Assembly: GCA_946886645.1 (NCBI GenBank)
Contig: CAMPIY010000054.1
Span: forward strand, 1 to 9,364
Source: an uncultured Sphingomonas sp.
GTDB lineage: Bacteria > Pseudomonadota > Alphaproteobacteria > Sphingomonadales > Sphingomonadaceae
Length of the DNA stretch: 9,364 nt
Direction: 5' to 3'
This document shows, in pieces, positions 1 through 5,901 of the stretch. The number at the start of each line of letters is the position of its first letter. Position 1 is the stretch's first letter. The translations under genes were made by a program, and so were the position numbers. The notes beneath the pieces were generated by a model. It was given only the letters and a program-made list of their open reading frames with translations, was not told the origin of the DNA and did no database searches.

Positions 1-374
1 GCCAGGATCAAACCGGCGAAGAAGAACAGGCCCGCGCCCAGGACACGCGGCAGGAAAGCGAAGACCTCGTTGGTCAGCGCCGTCACCGGGGTCAGCACGC
101 CCGACAGGCCGAGCGGCTGCAACGCCGCGATCAGGCCGACCAGCCACACCAGCCAATAGGCGAGCCGCCCAAGCTCCGTCCCGACACTGTCGCCGCCGAC
201 GCCGGGATGGCGCTTCAGCACCGGCACCCGGTCGATCAGCTTGGATATGGCCCACTGCACCGCCTTGGCGACGAAGTGGGTGACGACCAGGATGAGGATG
301 GCGAACAGGACCTTGGGACCCCATTCGACCAGTTGCTGCTGCCAATATTGGGCGGGCTCGGTGGTCTGATACAT
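1..374 (-). CDS. Mechanosensitive-channel-like membrane protein with conserved TM helices (partial, C-terminus off the left edge)
   Basis: The reverse strand reads from an ATG at 374-372 through 124 codons to the window edge without a stop. It starts MYQTTEPAQYWQQQLVEWGP and shows three hydrophobic segments: about residues 20-45 (KVLFAILILVVTHFVAKAV), 70-90 (AYWLVWLVGLIAALQPLGL) and 108-124 (LPRVLGAGLFFFAGLILA). A tryptophan/glutamine-rich amphipathic head followed by such helices resembles proteins of the 'conserved TM helix' group annotated as small-conductance mechanosensitive channel relatives, in the inner membrane. AGGGG lies 6 bases before the ATG and supports this start. The gene begins 16 bases after the rarA stop on the same strand, so it is probably co-transcribed with rarA. 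The family call rests on the N-terminal part only; the pore and cytoplasmic domains cannot be seen. Confidence 0.72.
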   Translation of the reverse strand, partial: MYQTTEPAQYWQQQLVEWGPKVLFAILILVVTHFVAKAVQWAISKLIDRVPVLKRHPGVGGDSVGTELGRLAYWLVWLVGLIAALQPLGLSGVLTPVTALTNEVFAFLPRVLGAGLFFFAGLIL

Positions 375-390
375 TTCAATCCCCTGTCGA

Positions 391-1716
391 TCAGTCCTGC
401 TGTCGTTCTCGTCTCTTTTCGTCCCAGAAGGCAAGCCGCTCCGCGACCTTCGCCTCGAAACCGCGGTTCACCGGCTCGTAAAAGGTCTGCGGCTCCATTC
501 CTTCGGGCCAGTAATTGGCGCCGGAAAACCCGTCCTCGGCGCTATGGTCGTAAGCATAGCCCTTGCCGTAACCGATGTCCTTCATCAGCCGCGTCGGGGC
601 GTTGAGGATATTCTGCGGCGGCATCAGCGACCCGGTTTCCTTCGCGCTCCGCCAGGACGCCTTCTGGGCCGTGTAGGCGGCGTTCGATTTGGGCGCGGTC
701 GCCAGATAGAGGCAGGCCTGCACGATGGCGAGCTCACCCTCCGGCGAGCCGAGGAAATCATAGGCGTCCTTGGCGGCGATGCACTGAACCAACGCCTGGG
801 GATCGGCCAGGCCGATATCCTCGACGGCCGCCCGGATCAGCCGGCGGAGCACGAACAGCGGTTCCTCCCCCGCGACCAGCATCCGCGCCAGATAGTAAAG
901 CGAGGCCTGAGGGTCAGAGCCCCTGATCGATTTATGCAGGGCGGAGATCAGGTTGTAATGCCCCTCGCGATCCTTGTCGTAGACCGCGACGCGCCGCTGC
1001 AGCAGGCCGGCTAGCGTGGCCGGGTCGAGCGGCTGCTCGATGTTCATGCCTAGCAGGGTCTCGGCCTGGTTGAGTACGAAGCGGCCGTCGCCATCCGCGC
1101 TGGCGACCAGCGCTTCCCAGGCTTCGGCGGTGAGCGGCAATGCCTCGCCTTCGAGTTCCTCTGCTCTGCGCAAAAGTTCGCCAAGGGCTTTCTCGTCCAG
1201 GCGATGCAGGATCAGCACCTGAGCACGGCTCAGCAGCGCAGCGTTGAGTTCGAAGCTTGGATTTTCGGTAGTGGCGCCCACCAGGGTGATCGTGCCGTCT
1301 TCGACGTAGGGGAGGAAGCCGTCCTGCTGCGAACGATTGAAGCGATGGATCTCGTCCACGAACAACAAAGTGCGCTTCCCCGCCTTGGCCATCGTCCGGG
1401 CCTCGGCGAATACGCGCTTCAGGTCGGCGACCCCCGGAAAGACCGCGGATAGCGACACAAAACGCAATCCGACCGCGTCGGCCAGCAGTCGGGCGATGCT
1501 GGTCTTGCCGGTGCCTGGCGGACCCCAAAGGATCATCGAAGCGAGCTTCCCGGCAGCGACCATCCGCCCGATCGCTCCGTCCGGACCGGTCAGATGTTCC
1601 TGCCCCACCACCTCGTCGAGGCTTGCCGGTCGTAGCCGGTCGGCGAGGGGCGCATTGGGATCGGCCGCCCCTTCAGGCGCTTCGACGGGTGCATCGCTCT
1701 CGAACAGGTCGGCCAT
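391..1716 (-). CDS. rarA: Replication-associated recombination protein A (RarA/MgsA), AAA+ ATPase
   Basis: This 441-residue protein is a clamp-loader-like AAA+ ATPase that acts at stalled replication forks and single-strand gaps in the cytoplasm. Visible motifs: ADRLRP and the VVGQEHL box (about 25-42), Walker A GPPGTGKT (65-72), Walker B LLFVDEIHRFN (117-127), sensor-1 GATTENPSFELN (147-158), and LLSR with the presumed arginine finger just after. The C-terminal half carries the RarA-type HKSIRGSDPQASLYYLARM and YPEG-like GANYWPEGM segments. Length matches the family (about 440). The reading frame is open back to an ATG at 1800, but homology starts at MADLFES, so 1716 is chosen; the upstream 28 codons would cross the promoter/operator region. 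The membrane-protein gene follows 16 bases downstream. The divergent PadR-type regulator shares the upstream region, so regulation by it is possible but inferred. Confidence 0.95.
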   Translation of the reverse strand: MADLFESDAPVEAPEGAADPNAPLADRLRPASLDEVVGQEHLTGPDGAIGRMVAAGKLASMILWGPPGTGKTSIARLLADAVGLRFVSLSAVFPGVADLKRVFAEARTMAKAGKRTLLFVDEIHRFNRSQQDGFLPYVEDGTITLVGATTENPSFELNAALLSRAQVLILHRLDEKALGELLRRAEELEGEALPLTAEAWEALVASADGDGRFVLNQAETLLGMNIEQPLDPATLAGLLQRRVAVYDKDREGHYNLISALHKSIRGSDPQASLYYLARMLVAGEEPLFVLRRLIRAAVEDIGLADPQALVQCIAAKDAYDFLGSPEGELAIVQACLYLATAPKSNAAYTAQKASWRSAKETGSLMPPQNILNAPTRLMKDIGYGKGYAYDHSAEDGFSGANYWPEGMEPQTFYEPVNRGFEAKVAERLAFWDEKRRERQQD

Positions 1717-1760
1717 TCCGGCAAGCCTAACGCCCGCCCGAGGAATTTGCACCAAGCCTC

Positions 1761-1796
1761 TTGTCTTGGATGTATCTAAGATATATCTTGAGACAA
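1761..1796. promoter_or_regulatory. AT-rich operator and overlapping divergent promoters between rarA and the PadR-type regulator
   Basis: In otherwise GC-rich DNA this block holds a perfect 12-bp palindrome AAGATATATCTT (1778-1789). Two near-identical half-sites, GATGTATCT (1769-1777) and GATATATCT (1780-1788), are spaced 11 bp, one helical turn. Outer arms TTGTCT (1761-1766) and AGACAA (1791-1796) form a further inverted repeat. On the plus strand TTGTCT, 17 bp, TATCTT (1784-1789) makes a plausible promoter for the regulator. On the minus strand TTGTCT, 16 bp, TACATC (1774-1769) makes a weaker one facing rarA. The regulator's ribosome site AGGGAGG is at 1801-1807. Binding of the neighbouring PadR protein here, giving autoregulation, is an inference from position and symmetry. 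Confidence 0.65.
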
Positions 1797-1814
1797 TCAT
1801 AGGGAGGATGAAAT

Positions 1815-2465
1815 ATGCATCGACATCGTTGGGATTGCGGAGAAGATGGTCGAGGCCGAGGCTTCGTGGCCATGCGCGGTGGGCGCGGCTTCAGCTTCGG
1901 CCCGGGCGGCTTTCATTTCGAGTTCGGAGACGGGCCCGGCGGGCGTGGGCGCGGTGGGCCGCGCGGCCGCCGGCGGATGTTCGAGGGCGGCGAGCTACGG
2001 CTCGTGCTGTTTAAGCTGATCTCCGACGAGCCACGCCACGGATATGAGCTGATCAAGGCGATCGAGGATTTGACCGGGGGCGATTACGCGCCGAGCCCGG
2101 GCATCGTCTATCCGACCCTGACCATGCTCGAGGACATGGGCCTCATCTCCGAAAAAAAGTCCAAGGACAGCAAGAAGATTTTCGAAGCGACCGGTGACGG
2201 CCGCGCCCATCTTGAGGAAAATGGCGACGAGGTCGACGAGTTGATCGAGCGGCTGGAGGAGGCCGGTTCGCACCGCCGCCGCAGCCACCGTCCGGAAATG
2301 GGCCGCGCCGTTGGCAATCTCATGACCGCGCTCAAGAATCGCGTCGCCCATGAAGGCTGGAACGAAGCGCTACTGCACGAAGTGATCGACATCCTGGACG
2401 ATGCCGCGCAGCGCATCGAGCGGGCCAAGGGGCCGAAGGACGAAGATCGCGACGAAGAAGACTAA
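1815..2465 (+). CDS. PadR-family transcriptional regulator, YqjI-like, with Gly/Arg/Phe-rich N-terminal extension
   Basis: A 216-residue cytoplasmic DNA-binding protein. The PadR winged-helix domain spans about residues 56-130: GELRLVLFKLISDEPRHGYE, then LIKAIEDLTGGDY and SPGIVYPTLTMLEDMGLI. This is strikingly like the nickel/iron-linked regulator YqjI of E. coli. A C-terminal helical part (about 140-205) fits the PadR dimerisation arm, and the tail is very acidic (DEDRDEED). The N-terminal 54 residues begin MHRHRWDC and continue as a low-complexity Gly/Arg/Phe stretch with only one more His (34); YqjI has a His/Cys-rich metal-binding extension there. AGGGAGG 7 bases before the ATG at 1815 decides the start over an out-of-frame ATG at 1808. 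No siderophore-reductase (yqjH) neighbour is present. The ligand is unknown. Its stop TAA overlaps the stop of the convergent glycosyltransferase (shared CTAA, 2462-2465). Confidence 0.88.
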   Translation: MHRHRWDCGEDGRGRGFVAMRGGRGFSFGPGGFHFEFGDGPGGRGRGGPRGRRRMFEGGELRLVLFKLISDEPRHGYELIKAIEDLTGGDYAPSPGIVYPTLTMLEDMGLISEKKSKDSKKIFEATGDGRAHLEENGDEVDELIERLEEAGSHRRRSHRPEMGRAVGNLMTALKNRVAHEGWNEALLHEVIDILDDAAQRIERAKGPKDEDRDEED

Positions 2466-3613
2466 GGCCCGCGCCGCCGTTCGATGACGCGTTCGTAGAC
2501 GTGCATCACGGCGGCGTTGATTTCGTCCCAGTCCATCGTCTTGGCGAAGGCGAGCCCCGCCTCGCCATGCTTTTTCCGCAATTCCGGATTGCGCTGATAG
2601 TCGACCAATGCGTCGGCGAAGGCATCGATGTCTCCAGGGCGCGACAGGCGGCCCGTGATTTTGTCCTGGACCAGACTCGTCGCCCCGGACGCCGCCGCCG
2701 CGACGACCGGCAGGCCGCAGGCCATCGCCTCCAGCGTGACGTTGCCGAACGTCTCGGTGATCGAGGGATTCAGGAAAACGTCCGATGAGGCGAGCGCGGT
2801 CGCGAGCTCGGTCCCGGTCAGCTGCCCGGTAAAGATGGCGTCGGGCAACCGCTCCCGAAAATAGTCGCGAGCCGGCCCGTCGCCGATCGCCAGCACTTTC
2901 AGGGAAGCGCCCTTCTGCCGGGCGGCATCGATCGCGTCCGAAAAGACGTCGAGGCCCTTCTCGAGCACCAGGCGCCCAAGGAAGGCGACAACCATCTCGT
3001 CATCCTGGATGCCATGACCGCGCCGCCATTCGAGGTTCCGCCGTTCCGGGTTGAATTGTTCGCGATCGACGCCCCGGCTCCACAGCGAAATATCGTCGTT
3101 CATGCGTTGCGCGCGAAGGATTGCGGCGGTGGATTCGGCGGGAACGACAATGGCGTCGCACCGGCGATAGTAACGACGCATGATCGCCCGGGCGGCCGGC
3201 TCCAGATACTTCATGCCATAATATTGGAGGTAGGTGTCGAACCGGGTGTGGACCGACGATACGACGGGAATGCCGTGCGCCCTTGCCCAGGTCACCGCAC
3301 GGTGCGCGACAATGTCCGGCGCCGCCACATGCACCAGATTGGGCTTGAACGCTTCCAGGTCGCGGCGAACCCGCGTCGAAAGGCGATAGGCCAGCTGATA
3401 TTCCGACCGGCCGGGGATCGGTACGGATGGCACGCTGACCAGGTCGCCGGTCGGGGGGAACGCGGGCGTGTCGGTGGTCGGCGAATAGACGCGGACATGC
3501 GCGCCCTGGCGAAGCAGGAAGCCGACCAGCCGGTTGAGCGCCTGGTTCGCCCCGTCGCGGACGTAATTGTAATTGCCCGAGAACAGGGCGATGCGGAGCT
3601 CTTCGGGCTTCAT
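2462..3613 (-). CDS. GT4-family (GT-B fold) glycosyltransferase, possibly mannosyl- or glucosyl-transferring
   Basis: A 383-residue retaining glycosyltransferase. The N-terminal Rossmann domain starts LRIALFSGNYNYVRDGANQA (6-25), which fits the MgtA/SqdX-like branch of family GT4, with the conserved SVHTRFDTY (120-128) in the acceptor-side domain. The C-terminal nucleotide-sugar domain shows VAFLGRLVLEKGLD (209-222), the IGDGP loop (243-247) and the EX7E motif with E287 and E295 in ETFGNVTLEAMACGLPVV. No signal peptide or membrane helix is visible, so it likely works at the inner face of the cytoplasmic membrane on a lipid or glycan acceptor. Donor and acceptor cannot be read from sequence; related enzymes use GDP-mannose, UDP-glucuronate, UDP-glucose or UDP-sulfoquinovose. 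The ATG at 3613 fits the family N-terminus, though its ribosome site (CTAGGG, about 10 bases upstream) is only moderate. Confidence 0.9.
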   Translation of the reverse strand: MKPEELRIALFSGNYNYVRDGANQALNRLVGFLLRQGAHVRVYSPTTDTPAFPPTGDLVSVPSVPIPGRSEYQLAYRLSTRVRRDLEAFKPNLVHVAAPDIVAHRAVTWARAHGIPVVSSVHTRFDTYLQYYGMKYLEPAARAIMRRYYRRCDAIVVPAESTAAILRAQRMNDDISLWSRGVDREQFNPERRNLEWRRGHGIQDDEMVVAFLGRLVLEKGLDVFSDAIDAARQKGASLKVLAIGDGPARDYFRERLPDAIFTGQLTGTELATALASSDVFLNPSITETFGNVTLEAMACGLPVVAAAASGATSLVQDKITGRLSRPGDIDAFADALVDYQRNPELRKKHGEAGLAFAKTMDWDEINAAVMHVYERVIERRRGP

Positions 3614-3693
3614 GGGGTTAGCGCCCTAGCGGGAACTCGGCCGGCGCTGCAACCGCTGGCCGCCGCTGCACGCGGCCACTAGGGTAAGACCCA
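3614..3693. promoter_or_regulatory. Short divergent intergenic region with a CTAGGG dyad
   Basis: Eighty bases separate two divergent starts. CCCTAG (3624-3629) and CTAGGG (3679-3684) form an inverted repeat, so each of the two genes has CTAGGG 9-10 bases before its ATG on its own strand. This can serve as the ribosome binding sequence of both genes. No convincing -35/-10 pair is seen in the GC-rich remainder, although transcription of both genes must begin in or near it. Confidence 0.35.
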
Positions 3694-4212
3694 ATGACAT
3701 TGAAGCGATCGATGCCACCCGCCGGATCGGACGATGCGCGGCTTCTGATTCTCGGCAGCTTGCCGGGAGAGGCCTCGCTCGCAGCCCAACGATATTATGC
3801 GCACCCCCAGAACCAGTTCTGGCGTCTGCTCGGCCATGCCATTGGCGAAGAATTGGCCGGTCTGCCCTATGAAGCCCGGCTGGGAAGGCTGACCGCGCGA
3901 AAAATCGCCCTTTGGGACGTTGTCGGCGAGGCGCGTCGCCTGGGAAGCCTCGACGGCGCCATTCGGCAACCGAGCGCCAACCCATTGGCCCGCTTTATCG
4001 CGACCCACCCCGGCCTTGGGGCGATCGCGTTCAACGGCAAGACCGCCGCCCGGCTCGGCCGGCTGGCGCTTGGCAGGGATGCCGGGCCGCAACTGATCGA
4101 CCTGCCGTCGTCAAGCCCGGCCTACACATTGCCCTTCGCGGAAAAGGCAAGGGCGTGGGACCTGCTCGGCGCGCTTGCATGGCCGGCAGAAGTCGCCACA
4201 TTGGCGCCATGA
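3694..4212 (+). CDS. Family 6 uracil/hypoxanthine-DNA glycosylase (DNA-deoxyinosine glycosylase)
   Basis: A 172-residue single-domain enzyme of the uracil-DNA glycosylase superfamily. It should excise deaminated bases, chiefly hypoxanthine, from DNA and start base-excision repair. Motif I is LILGSLPGEASL (18-29), followed by YYAHPQNQFWRLLG (34-47); the Asn in HPQNQFW (N40) sits where the catalytic Asn is reported for characterised family 6 enzymes. Next come ALWDVVGEARRLGSLDGAI (72-90), the AFNGKTAARL element (112-121) and motif II LPSSSPAYT (137-145). Length is typical for the family. AGGG about 9 bases before ATG 3694 is an acceptable ribosome site; Met7 is a possible shorter start. The stop overlaps the next start as ATGA (4209-4212), so the downstream small gene is translationally coupled. 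Confidence 0.9.
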   Translation: MTLKRSMPPAGSDDARLLILGSLPGEASLAAQRYYAHPQNQFWRLLGHAIGEELAGLPYEARLGRLTARKIALWDVVGEARRLGSLDGAIRQPSANPLARFIATHPGLGAIAFNGKTAARLGRLALGRDAGPQLIDLPSSSPAYTLPFAEKARAWDLLGALAWPAEVATLAP

Positions 4213-4502
4213 GCGAGACTATCGAAGACGAAGACGACCGTGCCCTGACCATGGTCGACGAGGCGCTGGTCGCAGGCAATATTGCCAACACCAATGGGCT
4301 GCTGGTGATCCTGGCGAAACTGGTCGCCAAGGGGATTTTCGACGCCGAAGACCTGCACGCTTTCTCCGACAGCTATTCCAAGCCTCTCGACCATGAAAAT
4401 ATGCGGGAGAATGAGCTGATCAGCCAGATGCAGGACCAGATGGAAGCGACGCTGGCGCAGCTAATGCATTATCTTGCCGACAAGGGTCCGCCGACCGACT
4501 GA
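4209..4502 (+). CDS. Conserved-looking small acidic protein of unknown function, coupled to the DNA glycosylase
   Basis: A 97-residue protein starting MSETIEDEDDRALTMVDEAL at the ATG inside the ATGA overlap with the glycosylase stop. I do not recognise a named family. It is acidic, has no cysteine, no signal peptide and no convincing membrane span, and reads as mostly helical: an acidic head, a hydrophobic amphipathic helix around residues 21-42 (LVAGNIANTNGLLVILAKLV), and a Met/Gln/Glu-rich C-terminal helix (residues 64-90, RENELISQMQDQMEATLAQL) that could form a coiled coil. Codon use is like the neighbours, and the overlap makes it a real gene rather than a chance ORF. The frame is also open upstream through the glycosylase, but that part is an antisense-like shadow frame. 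Any role in repair would be a guess from position alone. Confidence 0.8.
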   Translation: MSETIEDEDDRALTMVDEALVAGNIANTNGLLVILAKLVAKGIFDAEDLHAFSDSYSKPLDHENMRENELISQMQDQMEATLAQLMHYLADKGPPTD

Positions 4503-4523
4503 CGAATTGCCGGTGAAAATTGC

Positions 4524-4599
4524 TGGTGACCCCTACGGGACTCGAACCCGTGTTTTCGCCGTGAGAGGGCGACGTCCTAGACCGCTAGACGAAGGGGCC
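4524..4599 (-). tRNA. tRNA-Glu (anticodon CTC), CCA encoded
   Basis: The reverse strand folds as a complete cloverleaf. The acceptor stem GGCCCCT pairs with AGGGGTC (one G-U at pair 2:71), the discriminator is A, and CCA is encoded at 4526-4524. The anticodon stem TCGCC/GGCGA encloses the loop CTCTCAC, with anticodon CTC at plus-strand 4563-4565. The T arm carries ACGGGTTCGAGTCCCGT. The D arm TCTAGCGGTCTAGGA matches tRNA-Glu. With CCA the gene is 76 bases. It reads GAG codons, common in this GC-rich genome. No integrase or repeated 3' fragment lies nearby, so there is no sign that this tRNA has served as an integration site within the window. Confidence 0.96.
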
Positions 4600-4622
4600 A
4601 TGCCTTGGCTGGCGCGGGCGCC

Positions 4623-4651
4623 CCTATGGTGGCTCTTGCCGCGCTAGTCAA
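4623..4651 (-). promoter_or_regulatory. Probable promoter of the tRNA-Glu gene
   Basis: On the minus strand TTGACT (4651-4646), a 17-base spacer and CATAGG (4628-4623) form a sigma70-type promoter with a good -35 and weak -10. A start near 4616 would give a short leader before the tRNA 5' end at 4599. The -35 box begins directly after the wecB stop codon (4654-4652), so the tRNA can be expressed independently of wecB read-through. Confidence 0.5.
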
Positions 4652-5776
4652 TCAGGCGTGAGCCCGTTCCCGGGTCACGGCCCTGGCATCGAGAAACTCG
4701 ATGCAGCGCGCGGCGATCCGCGGCGCGGCATGACCGTCGCCGAAGGGCATCGCGGGGCGCGACATCCGCCGCAACGCGGAGGTGTCGCCGCGCAGCCGTT
4801 TGATCGCCGCGACGATCTTGTCCGGGTCGGTTCCGACCAGGTCCATCGATCCGCTCTCGATTCCCTCCGGCCGCTCGGTCTTTTCGCGAAGGACGAGCAG
4901 TGGAACGCCAAGGGCGGGCGCCTCTTCCTGCATTCCGCCCGAATCCGACAGGACGAGGTCCGCACGCCGCATCGCCTCGATCATGGCACGGTGAGACATG
5001 GGGGCGACCAACCGGACCATTCGATGCCCGCCCATCAGCTGCACCATCGTCGCGGTGACGGTCGGGTTGGGTGGAAGAACGACCTCGCTAATCACTCCAT
5101 CATCGCCCAGCGCGGCTAGCGCCGCCGCCAGATGTCCTAGCCCTTCGCCCCAGTTTTCGCGCCGATGGCAGGTGACCAGGAGCCGGAACTCGCGCCGGGG
5201 CAGCCAGCGCCACCGCTGGCCTGAAGGCAATGGGCCGGCGATGGCCGCGAGGGCGTCGATCCCGCTGTTGCCGGTCACGAAAACATCGCCGCCGACCGCC
5301 TCGCTTCGAAGGTTCGATGCGTTGCCCTCGGTTGGCGCGAAAAGCAGGTCGGAGATTCGATCGATCGCCACCCGGTTTCCCTCTTCCGGCCAGGGATGGC
5401 GAACATCGTGGCTTCGCAGCCCCGCCTCGACGTGGGCGAGAAGGATGCCGCAATCGCGCGCGGCCAGCGCTCCGCCAAGCGCGCTCGAAGTGTCCCCCTG
5501 CACGACCAGTAGCTCGGGCGGCGCCAGCTGGAGCAGCCGCTTCAGGGCGGCGCGGACCAGGTCGGCGTGAAGCTGCGGGTCGGGCTGGCCAGGGCAGCCG
5601 AGCGGCGTGGCCGCCAGGCCATCCAGGTCATGGTCGGCCAATTCCAGGCCCGGATGCTGTCCGGTCACGAACAGGCGGGGCGGCTCGCCGAAATCGGCAA
5701 GGGCTCGTGCAATGGGACTTATCTTGATGGCTTCAGGACGCGTTCCGACGACAAGCGCAATACGAGACTGGCGCAG
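4652..5776 (-). CDS. wecB: Non-hydrolysing UDP-N-acetylglucosamine 2-epimerase (WecB/MnaA-like), probable CTG start
   Basis: It likely interconverts UDP-GlcNAc and UDP-ManNAc, or epimerises a related UDP-sugar, for envelope polysaccharide synthesis. The frame reads RIALVVGTRPEAIK (5-18), VVQGDTSSAL (91-100), HVEAGLRS (115-122), HPWPEEGNR (127-135), VTCHRRENWG (201-210), SDSGGMQEEAPALGVP (277-292) and REKTERPEGIESG (297-309). D95, E117, E131 and H204 match the catalytic set of E. coli WecB. The shortest GTG start (5668) would lose GTRPEAIK, which is essential, so the gene must begin further upstream. Between the in-frame TAA and that motif there is no ATG, GTG or TTG. CTG at 5776-5774, 4 bases after AGGGGG (5786-5781), gives MRQSRIALVVGTRPE, a normal N-terminus, and 374 residues, a normal length. 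Oddities: the usual QHxEML and PVHxNP elements are changed (QHPGLEL, VLPPNP). No wecC neighbour is present. Confidence 0.9.
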   Translation of the reverse strand: MRQSRIALVVGTRPEAIKISPIARALADFGEPPRLFVTGQHPGLELADHDLDGLAATPLGCPGQPDPQLHADLVRAALKRLLQLAPPELLVVQGDTSSALGGALAARDCGILLAHVEAGLRSHDVRHPWPEEGNRVAIDRISDLLFAPTEGNASNLRSEAVGGDVFVTGNSGIDALAAIAGPLPSGQRWRWLPRREFRLLVTCHRRENWGEGLGHLAAALAALGDDGVISEVVLPPNPTVTATMVQLMGGHRMVRLVAPMSHRAMIEAMRRADLVLSDSGGMQEEAPALGVPLLVLREKTERPEGIESGSMDLVGTDPDKIVAAIKRLRGDTSALRRMSRPAMPFGDGHAAPRIAARCIEFLDARAVTRERAHA

Positions 5777-5869
5777 CTTTCCCCCTAGCTTCGGCCCACA
5801 TATTCTCGCTTAAGCGGCCATCATGCGCAAGTCGGCAGACGAATGCGCTGGACAAGGCCGAAACGGCTG

Positions 5870-5901
5870 ACCAAAGTTTCGTGGGGGGAATGAACTTTGG
5901 T
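5870..5901 (+). promoter_or_regulatory. Perfect 9-bp inverted repeat enclosing the ribosome site and start codon of the phosphodiesterase
   Basis: ACCAAAGTT (5870-5878) pairs perfectly with AACTTTGGT (5893-5901) around a 14-base loop that holds the run of six G (5883-5888), the only Shine-Dalgarno-like sequence for the gene. The TTG start (5897-5899) lies inside the 3' arm and the alternative GTG (5900-5902) overlaps its end. As RNA it could expose the ribosome site in a loop while pairing the start codon; as DNA it could be a protein-binding dyad. Both are inferences from the symmetry. Confidence 0.5.

Noticed and set aside
1717..1800. 28-codon N-terminal extension of rarA starting at ATG 1800
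   Set aside because: It would translate the promoter/operator dyad, does not resemble RarA, and MADLFES at 1716 is the natural family start.
3014..3682. 222-codon plus-strand open frame opposite the glycosyltransferase
   Set aside because: It overlaps the GT4 coding region and shows no family features; a codon-bias shadow.
4503..4523. Possible terminator between the 97-residue gene and the tRNA
   Set aside because: Only imperfect repeats (TTGCCGGTG / TTGCTGGTG, direct rather than inverted) and no T-run are present.
5857..5867. GCCG-AAA-CGGC hairpin upstream of the phosphodiesterase
   Set aside because: A 4-bp stem with 3-base loop is expected by chance in DNA this GC-rich and lacks a following T-run.
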